In this document: positions 10,756 through 21,211 of the stretch, in pieces
Layout of the letters: each line of letters begins with the position of its first letter
Numbering within the stretch: position 1 is the stretch's first letter
From: Drosophila pseudoobscura
Lineage: Eukaryota > Arthropoda > Insecta > Diptera > Drosophilidae
DNA: 64,000 nt
Assembly: GCF_009870125.1 (NCBI RefSeq)
Contig: NC_046681.1
Span: 1,302,001-1,366,000, forward strand
Direction of reading: 5' to 3'
The notes under the pieces: generated by a model
Databases searched by the model: none
What the model was told of the DNA's origin: nothing
Seen by the model: the letters and a program-made list of their open reading frames with translations, nothing else
Made by a program: the position numbers and the translations under genes

Positions 10756-12408
10756 TTATTGTTGGATGGAACTACGGGGTTCTCCTGGCAGGAGAGCGAC
10801 ATTTACAACCGGTCTCTTGAGAGTACCGCGGGCAGTAAGGATATCCACCATACGGACCCTGTCGTCGGCACCGGGATACACGGAAGTTATCCTTCCGAGC
10901 CGCCATTCGTTGGACGGCAGGTTATCCTCTTTGATGAACACCATATCGCCAACCTGCAGATTTGGCGTCGGCGTCTGCCACTTATTCCGCTTGTGGAGCT
11001 CCTTGAGGTATTCCTCCTTCCACCTTTGACAGAACTGTTGGTTGAGGGCCTTCAAATGCTGCCACCGATTGATGATCGAATTAAGGTTCCCCTTTATTTC
11101 GGGCTCGGCCGTACTCATTAAGGGCCCCCCAATAAGGAAGTGCCCGGGAGTGAGGGCTAGCAGCTCCGTCGGATCATCGGACATCGGTGAGAGCGGCCTG
11201 GAATTGAGGCACGCTTCAATCTTCGCGAGCAGCGTAGTAAGCTCCTCAAACGTATACCTCCGAGTGGACGTGGCCTTGTAGAAGAGAGTTTTGAAACTCT
11301 TCACTCCGGCTTCCCATAGACCTCCCATATGTGGAGCTCCTGATGGAATGAAGCGCCACGAAAACCGCTGATGGCTATACGCATCAGTAACCGAGTCCTT
11401 AAACGCGTCTAGGAAGTCACTGGAAAGCAGGGTTGCTGCACCAACGAAAGTTCTTCCAGTATCTGAATGGATACGCTGTGGACATCTGCGCCTTGCGACG
11501 AACCGAGCGAAAGCGGCGAAAAATTTTTCGGTCGTGAGGTCGGACGTGGGTTCTAAATGTATCGCCTTTGTGGAAAAGCACACGAATACGCACACATACC
11601 CCTTCGTGATCAGACATGCTCTCCCTGTATAGTTCCGTATTTCGAAAGGACCCGCGTAATCAATCCCTGTATGCGTAAACGGTCTGGAAAAGGACGACCG
11701 CTCAGTTGGAAGATCTACCATCATTTGGGTTTGCAACCTTCTTTTGTGAATAACGCAGACCTTGCAGGAGTTCACAACCCCCTTCATAAGCCTTTGAACC
11801 TTTGGAATCCAATACTTTGATCGAATGAGGCGCACCATCAATTGGTTGCCGCCATGAAGAGTTATCCGGTGTGTAAATTGCGCGAGAAGGCGAGACAATC
11901 GACAATTATATGGGAGAATGATTGGATGTCGTTCGTCGTATCTTAGCACTTCAGAGCCTGCGACACGGCCGCATGCTCTGATCAACCCATGGCGGTCTAG
12001 GAAAGGGTTCATGTTCAGGATAGAACTTGACCTTGGCGTTGGCCGCTTACCACTTAGGCAGCGATACTCCTCGGGGTATTCTCTACGCTGCGTCTCTCGG
12101 ATAAGAGTTTTTTCAGCTTCGGTAATTTCGCCGCTCGTAAGATGGCCCTTTTGGGCGGTGGCTAACTTCCGGCAGCGCTTGGTGAAGCGCAGGATATATG
12201 CACGGACTCGTAGAGCTCTCTCCAGATTGGAGAATCGTTCGAGGAAGTCTTCGGCTGGGTTGAGTGCGAAATGGGCTTTAACAGTTCGCTGCTCTAAGGT
12301 CATAACGGGGGAGTTATTAACTGGTGCCGGCCATTGATCTCGGCCCTTCTGCAGCCAAGTTGGTCCGTGCCACCAGAGTTGGTTCCTCACCAACTCCTGT
12401 AACGGCAC
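10756..12408 (-). CDS. BEL-B pol: integrase
   Basis: 550 codons open. It contains the zinc-binding domain (CKVCVIHKRR), the core with acidic residues in GIDYAGPF, HSDTGRTF and GLWEAG, and the C-terminal module (NSRPLSP, LTPGHFLIGGP, WRLGRI). The residue after the second catalytic Asp is Thr rather than the usual Asn. The frame continues a polyprotein and the first Met is not a true start; a frameshift near 12410-12440 separates it from RNase H. Confidence 0.88.
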   Translation of the reverse strand: MPLQELVRNQLWWHGPTWLQKGRDQWPAPVNNSPVMTLEQRTVKAHFALNPAEDFLERFSNLERALRVRAYILRFTKRCRKLATAQKGHLTSGEITEAEKTLIRETQRREYPEEYRCLSGKRPTPRSSSILNMNPFLDRHGLIRACGRVAGSEVLRYDERHPIILPYNCRLSRLLAQFTHRITLHGGNQLMVRLIRSKYWIPKVQRLMKGVVNSCKVCVIHKRRLQTQMMVDLPTERSSFSRPFTHTGIDYAGPFEIRNYTGRACLITKGYVCVFVCFSTKAIHLEPTSDLTTEKFFAAFARFVARRRCPQRIHSDTGRTFVGAATLLSSDFLDAFKDSVTDAYSHQRFSWRFIPSGAPHMGGLWEAGVKSFKTLFYKATSTRRYTFEELTTLLAKIEACLNSRPLSPMSDDPTELLALTPGHFLIGGPLMSTAEPEIKGNLNSIINRWQHLKALNQQFCQRWKEEYLKELHKRNKWQTPTPNLQVGDMVFIKEDNLPSNEWRLGRITSVYPGADDRVRMVDILTARGTLKRPVVNVALLPGEPRSSIQQ

Positions 12409-13240
12409 GCCTCTGCTGGCTAAGTCCGCGGGGTTCTGTTCGGATGGAACGTGGCACCATATCGGTCGCTTGAGATATCCTAGTCACTCGGTTGGCCACG
12501 AACGTGGTCCAGTGACACGCGGGCTTTGCCAGCCAGGCGAGGACTATGGTGGAATCGGTCCAGCAATAGCAGCTCGTACTTGCTGTTGGCATATTCGGCA
12601 GGATAGCCGCCGCCATTTCGGACAAAAGCACTGCCCCGCAAAGCTCTAACCGGGGGAGCGACACGGTTTTCACGGGTACGACTCGCGTTTTCGCTGTGAG
12701 AAGCTGCACCTCGACCAAACGGTCAACCTCAATGCGGACGTAGATGGCGGCACCGTAAGCCCTCTCGGATGCATCGCAGAACCCATGATCGACTTTTACC
12801 GCTGGCCGGGAGCCGACCCATCTTGGAATATGGATTTGGTCGAGAGCGGAGTAGCTCCGCAGGAAACTTTGCCAGCGCTGGCGCATCTCGCTTGGAAGCT
12901 CATCGTCCCATCCCAGGTCCTGCAACCAGATTTCTTGCATGAAGATCTTGGACCGAACAATGAATGGGGCCAACCACCCCGCGGGGTCGAACAGCCTTGC
13001 GATCTGGGACAGAACTGCTCGCTTGGTGTATGACGACTCAGGCGCTAACTCGGGAGGGACAAAAAAAAACTCGTCTGAAGTCGCTTTCCAGCGAATCCCG
13101 AGAGTCTTAGCCGTGCTCTCTTCCTCCATCTCCAGAAAATCTGTGTGGAGACGATGAGCACTCGGAATTCCTGCCAGAATAGCTTTGTGGTTTGAAGTCC
13201 ACTTCCGCAGCGGAAAACCTGCAGAGCTAAGTGCGGCCTG
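12409..13240 (-). pseudogene. BEL-B pol: RT C-terminal part and RNase H
   Basis: It starts at the RT thumb and connector (PLRKWTSN, TLGIRW, FDPAGWLAPF) and runs into RNase H (FCDASERAYGAAIY, LPRLELCGAVLL, CYCWTDSTIVLAWL). These are the family's standard motifs. A frameshift near 13240 disconnects it from the catalytic RT domain, and another near 12430 from integrase, after which the frame reads about 40 nonsense residues. Inactive as it stands. Confidence 0.85.
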
Positions 13241-13887
13241 CATGAATCATCGTCATGCGTGACATCGTCGACATACATGAATGATCGGATAATGCGACTT
13301 GCCTTCGGAAATCTGGACTGGACGTCGCTTGCTAGCTGTTGCAACACTCGGATGGCAAGAAAAGGAGCGCAATTGACTCCGAAGGTTACGGTCTTAAGTT
13401 CATAGTCGCGGATGAGTCCCTCCTTGTTTCGAAATAATATTCGCTGGAAAGGGGTGTGTTTCGGGTCAACCCAAATTTGGCGATACATCTTGGTGATGTC
13501 CGCGTTGAAAACGTACCGGAAATAACGCCACTTCAGGATCTGGAGGGTCAAGTCAGATTGGAGGACCGGGCCGGCGGGCAGAAGATCATTCAAACTCACA
13601 CCGTTGGTCGACGGGCTGGATGCGTTAAATACCACGCGGACCTTCGTGGTAGTGCTCTCAGGCTTGAAGACAGCGTGGTGTTCAAGCTCTAGGTATTCTT
13701 GGATTACGGTGTCGTAATGCTCTTGTAGGGGACCGTTTCTTTTCAAGCGATTTTCGTTTCTTAGGAACTGGGCCAGCGCGGCTGCCCTTGAATACCCCAG
13801 ATCTGATACGAGATGATCTGGGTCGCGAAACGGTAACGTGACGACGTATTTCCCGCTTGGCGTTCTTGACGTAGTTCGGAGGAAATT
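13241..13887 (-). pseudogene. BEL-B pol: reverse transcriptase catalytic domain
   Basis: The open minus-strand frame includes HAVFKPESTTTKVRVVF, the NADITKMYRQ motif with its Asp, TVTFGVNCAPFLAIR, and the catalytic FMYVDD. All RT core motifs are present. Gag-protease (13888 upward) lies one frame away: it ends in a TGA just where the RT frame takes over. I read this as a mutation, since BEL/Pao elements normally use one continuous frame, but a programmed shift is possible. Confidence 0.85.
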
Positions 13888-15396
13888 TCATTCGCAGTAC
13901 GAATCCGACTCGCTTTCTATTTTAGTAGGAATGTCCTCCACCTCCCAAAACTTTGTGAGGAGTTTGTCGAACGGAGCCTCTAGCTCGGTGGAAATTTGCG
14001 TGGAGAAGGATGCGACCCGGCCTTGTACCGTGTTTGGCACTGGGCCTGTAAGAACCCACCCGAAAATGGTTTCCTGTCCGAGGAGAGATCCACAGATGTT
14101 CGTCTGTGAGCCGCTCAAGAGGATGGATGGAAGGATGTCGGCACCAATCAGGACATCTATTTGTGAGCTTTCGTAAAATGTCGGGTCTGCCCATGGCAGG
14201 TTCGGCAAGTCTCGCAACGAGTGTTGCGGGATCGGATGGGAGGGAAGGCTGCCTGATAGTTCCGGCAGGACATAGGCTGTGGCGTCCAATTGTAAGCCCG
14301 GCTTAGTCGGGGAACGGATGGAAAAATGGCAGAGTTTCTTGGACTGAGCGGATATTGTCTGATTGAGGCCCGAGACCTGTGCCTGGGCGAGTCGGAATGG
14401 CAACTTAATGATCTGGAAGAGACGTTCCGTAATGAACGTCGCCTCGGAGCCCGGGTCGATTAGAGCGCGGGCGCGAAAATTTGTCCCCAAGTGGCAAATA
14501 TTAATAATAGCCGTGCCTAGGAGTACCGCCCTCTTGCCGGAGGCGAAATAGTTCTGAACGCTAGGCTGAGCTTCGGCAGGAGTCGGAAGTGGTACGGAAT
14601 TGGGCACGGATTGGCTGGAAACTGGAGTGCCACGGTGCAGCAGCGTATGATGCCGGTCTCCACACGTGTTGCAGTTGTGGGCGCTTTGGCATTCACGAAT
14701 CTGGTGACCTCTTGCGAAACAGTTTAAGCAAAGCATTTTTTGCTTAATATAGCTGGAGCGAGCATCAGGTCTCATCTGAAGGAATTGAGGGCATACCCGG
14801 ATCGGATGGTTCTCTTTGGAGCAAAGATCACACGCTCTCCGCTTCGGATCCACAGTTGTTCCGAAAGAGTGAACCCACCTTGCAACAGGGCTCTCTTGGG
14901 AACGGAAAGGGTTGGGATTGCCCTTTGACCTCTCTGACATGGGTAGACTTGCCCTGGAGTGGGCCTGAGTCTCCATGCCTGGATGGCCGTCCTCGGTCAC
15001 CTCGAGAGACAGGTACCGCTCCGCCAGGAACTTGTCCATAGCGTGCCAGGTGGGAATTTCGGACTTGTGTGTCACGGACTGCTCCCAAAGCTCCAAAGTC
15101 GTTTTCGGCAACTTCGCGGATATGAGGTACACTAACACTCCGTCAGCGAAAATGCTGTCTGTGGAGACCTCGGAGTGGTTGAGTGTCGTAAGGCACTTGT
15201 GGACGGCCCTCTGAAGCTCTTTTAGCGCTGCAGCTGACTCGGTGCGGATTTGGGGCAGACTGAAAAGGATCTTCAGCTGGGCTTTAAGTATCAGCCTCTT
15301 GTTCTGGAAACGCTCACGGAGGGCGCTCCATGCGGATGCGAACCCTTCGTTCGTGAGTGGAGCCTGTGACACTATGTCGTGGGCCTCACCGCTTGT
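13888..15396 (-). pseudogene. BEL-B Gag C-terminal part and retropepsin
   Basis: It resumes gag on the far side of the INE-1-like insertion. Zinc-knuckle clusters CDLCSKENHPIRVC, CLNCFARGHQIREC and CNTCGDRHHTLLH are followed by retropepsin with ALIDPGSEATFI, where Pro replaces the usual Ser/Thr after the catalytic Asp. The post-protease domain contains DVLIGADILPS and GWVLTGPV. Ends at a frameshift into RT. The Pro substitution, if real, should impair the protease. Confidence 0.85.
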
Positions 15397-16507
15397 TATA
15401 CCCGATACTCAAAATGAGTATTGGGGTATATTAGATTTGTGGTAAAAGTGGATGTGTGTAACGTCCAGAAGGAATCGTTTCCGACCCCATAAAGTATATA
15501 TATTCTTGATCAGCATCAATAGCCGAGTCGATTGAGCCATGTCTGTCTGTCCGTCTGTCCGTCCGTCCGTCTGTCCGTCTGTCCGTCCCCTTCAGCGCCT
15601 AATGCTCAAAGACTATAAGAGCTAGAGCAACGATGTTTTGGATACAGACTTCTGTGATATGTCACTGCTACAAAAATATTTCAAAACTTTGCCCCGCCCA
15701 CTTCCGCCCCCACAAAGGGCGAAAATCTGTGGCATCCACAATTTTCAAGATACGATAAAACCAAAAACGCAGAATCGTAGAGAATGACCATATCTTTTAG
15801 ACACCAGAATCTGAATTGGATCGTATTATTATTATAGCCAGCATCAAGAAAACAATTTCATTTTTTCTCGCCCTGTCTCTCTCTAACACACACGTAGCAT
15901 AGGCGGCTTTCCTTAGAGTAAAACATTAGCGCCTAGATCTCAGAGACTATAAAAGCTAGAGCAACCAAATTTGGTATCCACACTCCTAATATATCAGACC
16001 AAGACGAGTTTGTTTCAAAATTTCGCCACACCCCCTTCCGCCCCCGCAAAGGATGCAAATCTGGGGATATTCACAAATCTCAGAGACTATTAACGCTAAA
16101 GTAACCAAATTTGGAATCCGCACTCCTCTTAGATCTCACTATAAAACGTGTATCTCAAAATTTCGCCCCACCCCCTTCCGCCCACACAAAGGACGAAAAT
16201 CTGTTGCATCCACAATATTGAAGATTTGAGAAAACTAAAAACGCAGAATCATAGATAACGACCATATCTATCAGATTGCTGAATCTGGATCAGATCAGAT
16301 AATTTTTGTAGCCAAAAGGAACAAGTCAATTTGCAGCTACGCAGCGCCCGACGTCACGCTCAGACTGATTTTCTGTCTCTCTCGCACGCACTCTTTGTCG
16401 TGTCGTTAAATATTAGCGGCGTCTGCTGGAGGAGAGCCATACTGACTTAGTATCGGGTATAACCGTAGAGTTGCGGTGTCCGCAGCAACTCACAACGTTC
16501 CCCCTCG
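15397..16507 (+). mobile_element. INE-1/DINE-1-like Helentron, copy 1
   Basis: 1111 bp inserted in BEL-B gag. It starts TATACCCGATACT and ends with CGTTCCCCCTCG, preceded by a short hairpin (GAGTTGC stem, GCAACTC) about 15 bp from the end, as in Helitron-like elements. Internally it has the familiar INE-1 text: GACCCCATAAAGTATATAT, CTTGATCAGCATCAATAGCC, a GTCC/GTCT microsatellite (15541-15587) and repeated segments beginning AGCTAGAGCAAC. It has no coding capacity. A matching 1107-bp copy with identical termini lies inverted at 35314-36420, which fixes the ends. Confidence 0.85.
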
Positions 16508-17219
16508 TTTTTTTGTTGAGGTGGAACAGTTTTTCTACTGGAGCCAACCTCGGGTTCTCTATATATATGGCGGTGAACAGGTCTCGGAATGTGGGCCACT
16601 GCTGATAGTCCCCACTGAAAACTTCAGTGTCACATGGAGGAAGACGGCAACCGCCGGACGTCGGCACTTGAACGGCCAGTTGAGGCGTGTGAGGGACAGT
16701 CGGGGGTTCGAGCTGATCGTTCAGTTCGGCAAGGCATTGCGCGTAGACCGCGTAGCAGTCATCGTACATCCCCTGGACGTCAGCTACCCCCTCTGGATCT
16801 ACTTCCGTTATCGCCTCCACACAGGCCTCGAACTCCGCGTCCACCTTCGCCCACAGGCTTCGGAGTTGATCTCGATGGACTTGGGAGAGCGAGCGGGTTG
16901 GTGTGCTAGCATCTGGAACGCTGAGCTTCTGGTCGAAGCGTGTCAGTCTGCTTGCAGCCAAGGCAAACTTAGACCGTGCGGAACTGGCGGCCGATTGGGC
17001 CATAGTGCTCGGAACCGTGCGAGGGACGACCGAGGGGAGCAACAAGGCCTCAAAGGCATGTGGTGTGTGAGCCCTGGACGTGGTCGGACCTCGCTCAGTT
17101 GGGGCCGGACGGGAAGATGTGGGCGTAGCGATTGAGCCGTTGGAGCTGGATGGATGGGTTAAACTCAGCGAACTCACCCGCTTAAACTTCTTGCGAGATT
17201 TCTTCTCACCAGTGGGCAT
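16508..17219 (-). pseudogene. BEL-B Gag N-terminal part
   Basis: ATG at 17217-17219 opens 237 codons of genuine Gag. A basic, Ser/Thr/Pro-rich N-terminus (KKSRKKFKRVSSL) is followed by a helical region and the start of the BEL/Pao capsid motif (FSGDYQQWPTFRDLF). The frame then runs into the Helentron at 16507 and ends inside it. The remainder of gag continues at 15396, so the insertion is the only disruption of gag I can see. Confidence 0.87.
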
Positions 17220-18459
17220 GGTTGGCTGATGGATTTGCGATAACGCGTATCAGAGTCGCAAAGCAGGTGAGCGGAAATGGAGAAGTGGAAGTTTTGAACG
17301 ACGAACCGTGGATACGATTCCGCCTTGGCGGAATTTATCGCGAGTATTTATATAGTAGAAGTCGGGCACCGTGGCAGGAATATAAATATAAAATACTACG
17401 ATCAAATACAAAAAAATGTCCAACCAAGAGCGACTAATGGATGAGCAATGATATTGATGCACAAGGTCCCCCTATATAGAGTCGGTTGCAAACCGAATGT
17501 TCAAAACAATATACCCTTGAAAAGCAGGGTAGCGCGTCACTTGGCGTTCCGTTACGGTCAAGCGCGGCACCGAAAAATATTCTCCCACCAACAACAACGC
17601 AAGCAAACGGTGGAGAAGCGAAAGCGAAAGGAAAAACGAAAAGAATGCATCGCTGCTGTTGCTTGTATGTGTGTGTGTGTATGGGTGTAAGTGCTAGGTA
17701 CCGTGGCTTGGATTAACGACCCCCCCTTTTGACGAGATTGAAACAACGGGTAAAAAAAAAACGGAGTAACCGTTTTATATACAATACAATACAATATATG
17801 TATGTATATACAGATGTGCAAGAGTTGTTAGTTGAAAATGCGTGCGCATATGTAAGATGATATGTATGGATTCGTGTTCTATTTTTATTGGCAATATAAT
17901 GAGTTAAATAAAGATTTGTTGTGATTTGTGATTTGTTATTCTATATTCTTTAAAACAAACGAAAGAACTATAACCCGTTGAGCATGCACGGAATGAACAA
18001 CAAATTAATTGCAAGAATATGTCTTTTTGTTTGCTGCCAGCCGCTTGGATTGCGTTGCTTACACATATGTACATATGTATGTATGTTGGTGTGCATGTGC
18101 ATTTGTCAGCAACGAAAGCTCAGCTGGTACCTGGGGGCGGTAGGAATATGATTTACAGACAGCTATATATTAATGTGGGCACTGGATCGGAGGAGGAACG
18201 CAGGAGCTAGCTCGGATCAAATTAAACCTTTGGAGAAATAGGAGGCCACAACCGTTGGCAGAACGAAGTATGGTTTAATTTGGAGCTAGAGCGAGAAAGG
18301 CATATATGTACATATGCCGCGGGAACTCGGACTGGGATGGGAAACTCGCACAAAATCACTGCACTGGTGTTGGGCACAATTGAAGGGTTGTACTTATCTT
18401 ACACTTGGAGCGATCCGCCGATGCTGGCTGGGGTGAGCTTCTCCTTATGGGGAAGGCGA
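17220..18459 (-). other. BEL-B 5' leader
   Basis: 1.24 kb of untranslated sequence between the primer site and the gag ATG, with no ORF of interest. It holds an (AC/GT) run near 17669-17685 and ATACA/TATGTA-rich stretches near 17780-17805. Such a long leader is unusual compared with the 87 bp of BEL-A. Confidence 0.6.
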
Positions 18460-18480
18460 AGATCCGGCTCGAAGGACCAA
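18460..18480 (-). other. BEL-B primer binding site, tRNA-Arg
   Basis: The minus strand directly after the 5' LTR reads TTGGTCCTTCGAGCCGGATC, complementary to the 3' end of tRNA-Arg. Confidence 0.8.
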
Positions 18481-18825
18481 TGGTTGTAGGAGGGCGGATC
18501 ACCGGAGCGAGTTGCCAGCGATGAGTGGGAAAATATCCAAAGGAAAAGACAGATTCGGTTTCAATAAATGTATTCCATGTATTTGCGTATAGGTGTGTGA
18601 ATTGTAGACGCGAGTATGTGCGACGGCAGCTTGTAACGGGGTGGAAAACGTAACTGACTCTCTATGCCTTATGATCTATGCTTTATGCTGCCTTTATGCT
18701 GCGGTGAGCGCCGTGTGGATCGTGGATTGTGGATCCGAGCGCCCCTCCGAGCGCGCAAGCGCGAGCCGGGACCGAGGCGCGGAGCCGGCACAGTGCGCGG
18801 AAACTGTCTATTGCTGGCCTGAACA
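18481..18825 (-). repeat. BEL-B 5' LTR
   Basis: 345 bp, nearly identical to 9284-9630. It is followed by the target duplication AAGTA and, three bases later, by the 5' LTR of the errantivirus. Confidence 0.95.
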
Positions 18826-18833
18826 AAGTATAT

Positions 18834-19507
18834 AGTGACATATCTATAGTCCATGCTCCGCATACCCTTGTCTATGTCTATTACCCTGCACCCACAATAC
18901 TATAAACAATCCGACACCCTCAGCTTCGAACCCCCATAAACAATCTCACGCTCGAAGTGGACCACGCGTAACCGATTGCAGGCAATGTAAACAAACACCC
19001 TAAGCTAGAAGTTAAACATAAAACAATAGATGCCGCGTATCCAGCCGCACTAGAATCAGGCCACTCTCCAGAGATCAATTACTAATCGATTCTCAAGAAC
19101 CGCGCCATCCTAGCTCACCAATCAGAGGCCCTATTCTCAGCCACCCTCAAGTAATGCAACACCGATTATACGCAGCGGAAGCCTTTCATCAAAAGCCGCC
19201 TTTCCCACATATCGATCGAGTCACGTACTCCATCTCCGAAGCCGAAGTCGAAGCCAACGCCTCCGAATCCAAATCCGAATCCCAATCCGAGCATCATAAT
19301 ATAAATAGTCTACATCTAAGAAGGCGAGTCAGATCTGTTCAAGACAAACGTCAATCGCGACACCGTCGGAACATTCAACCAAGTTAATTCCATTCAAGAC
19401 ATCGGACCTCAGTCATCGTCGGGGAAATAACTAACCATTGTACGCTAAGTTTAAGTGAAAGAATAAAACCTTTTTTTAAACTTAAACTGAAGTGTCGCAT
19501 ATTTAAC
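18834..19507 (+). repeat. Errantivirus copy 1, 5' LTR
   Basis: About 674 bp from AGTGACAT to the base before the primer site. It contains an AATAAA at about 19462. A region of imperfect hexamers (GCCGAA, TCCGAA, TCCAAA, 19240-19290) reads as an acidic Ser-Glu string in one frame, kept open in both LTRs. Confidence 0.9.
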
Positions 19508-19525
19508 TGGCGCAGACGGTAGGAT
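19508..19525 (+). other. Primer binding site, tRNA-Ser type
   Basis: TGGCGCAGACGGTAGGAT follows the LTR and is complementary, with one mismatch, to the 3' end of tRNA-Ser, the primer used by the gypsy, 17.6 and 297 group. Confidence 0.8.
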
Positions 19526-19708
19526 CTCAGTTAAAAGTGAAGCCTTTTTTTAAGACGATCAATTGGCGTAGTGACAGTTACAGTGCGTAATAACCTACAG
19601 TGATCAGAGAAAAGGAACGCTAATACTAAAGAGATCCGCCAAAGAATCTACACACGATTCAAACTCAATTAATATTAGAAAAAAATAAATAAATAGAAAG
19701 AAATCAAC

Positions 19709-20628
19709 ATGCCGCTAACAGAAACACACCTGAACCAAGCCTTGAAGTCAATCAGGCAAATTTCACCATACGACGGATGCCAAGAACGTCTAAGTTCGTT
19801 CATAAGCAGGATTGAGTACATATCCGGATTGTACCCAACAGAAGACCTCCGGCAACAAAGCATCATGTACGAAGCCACTGAGGGTCAACTGTGCGGACGA
19901 GCACAACTTTTATCACAATGCCTTCAACCCAACACCTGGAGTGATCTAAGACAGCCCTAATCAGCAAATTCAACAACCACACTCCATACGAGACGCTACT
20001 ACAACAATTACACGACACCAAATTCAATGGGAGTATTCGTAAGTTCATAGAAGAACTAGAAATTAAGTCAAATGTTATAGTAAGTAAACTAAATCTAGAA
20101 ACTAGCGCAGAAAATAAGACAATCTTTAAAAACGCTCTGGAAAATACCACCAGACATACCATAGAAGATGCTCTACCCAATAGACTGTTCATCATTTTAG
20201 CAAAAAAAGACATTTCTACTATGGCTAAACTAGAAAAATCAGCTCAAGAGTTAGGAATCTACGAAAATTTCGTAAATGATAACAAGAATCACGAACACTC
20301 AAGAAACGGAAATAACAATCGTAGGAACGTTGGAACTTATTACCCTCGCTATAGTAGTAACGATTATAACAATCAAAACCCAAGTACTTCCAGAAATAAT
20401 CATGGATCGAATCGAAATAGTTCAGGAAATAATGCCGTAAATAATAAAGGATTATTTAACGAATTTAGAAATTCCTTAAACCAGGGCAGAGTACAGAATC
20501 CCACTAACTATCAAATCAATCAGACTCAGGCACGTAGTAGTGCACCGAATCAGCCAGTCAAACGATCTAGGGAAAGCCAAAGTGGACATATGAAAATGGA
20601 TGTAAATTTTCAGCAGAGTGTAGTATAG
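19709..20628 (+). pseudogene. Errantivirus copy 1 gag
   Basis: ATG at 19709 opens 83 codons (MPLTETHLNQ) that stop at 19958, where a frameshift breaks Gag. The remainder continues in other frames. The C-terminal part at 20221-20628 is rich in Asn, Ser and Arg (NNRRNVG, SRNNHGSNRN), as in 17.6/297-type Gag, and lacks CCHC knuckles. A similar copy of the downstream part lies at 30455-31013. Gag would assemble the particle and bind RNA; this copy cannot. Confidence 0.82.
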
Positions 20629-21211
20629 AAATAATCGTAAATAATAAAAAATTAAGAGGTATCGCGGACTCGGGATCGTCAATAAAAATAATAAAAGAAA
20701 ACTATACAGATTCCAAAGTCGATAGCGACAACCTCACCGTCCATACCATCAATGGACCCGTCCGTCTGACTCAGAGCATTACACGTAATGCAACCAAATC
20801 TGTCCGACAAAACAAAAATTGTATATTCATAATTTTTCTGAAAATTATGACATACTCTTAGGCAGAGAATATTTGATGGCCAGCAAAGCCGTCATCGATT
20901 ACCGAAATGAAACGGTAACGTTAGGAGAAAGGTCATACCCAATCATCCAAAGTGGAGAAGCAATTGCCGACGGCAAGACCGCACACAAAGGTGATAAGCC
21001 ATCTTCAAAGGAAGATGGAGAGCCATCTCCTGAAGGAGAGCAATACTTCGCTTCCGCGTTAGAAAATGAATTAAGGGAATGTAACCAGCTAAGGTTGGAA
21101 CATTTAACTGACGAAGAAAAGAAGAAACTAAAGAAAGTTCTCTATGAATTTAAGGACGTGCAGTATAAAGAAGGTGACATTTTGACCTTCACTTGTAAAG
21201 CACGAAATTAA
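20629..21211 (+). pseudogene. Errantivirus copy 1 protease region
   Basis: Directly after gag one frame shows the retropepsin motif GIADSGSS, with the Asp of the active site, near 20660. A frame break follows, then 20819-21211 continues with DILLGREYL, typical of the end of errantivirus protease, and a Glu/Lys-rich linker to RT. The linker is 8 codons shorter than in copy 2. Confidence 0.75.

Larger units (their letters stand above)
9284..18825 (-). mobile_element. BEL-B: young BEL/Pao retrotransposon with nested INE-1-like insertion
   Basis: A 9.5-kb minus-strand element, about 8.4 kb without the nested insertion, bounded by LTRs of 347 and 345 bp and a perfect target duplication AAGTA (9279-9283, 18826-18830). 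The LTRs differ by three substitutions and one 2-bp indel, so insertion was recent. It has a long leader (17220-18459), gag, pol and an extra ORF between integrase and the 3' LTR. Despite its youth pol carries about three frameshifts, and gag is split by the Helentron at 15397-16507. Confidence 0.93.

Noticed and set aside
15541..15587. Stand-alone GTCC/GTCT microsatellite
   Set aside because: It is a standard internal part of INE-1-like elements and occurs in both copies.
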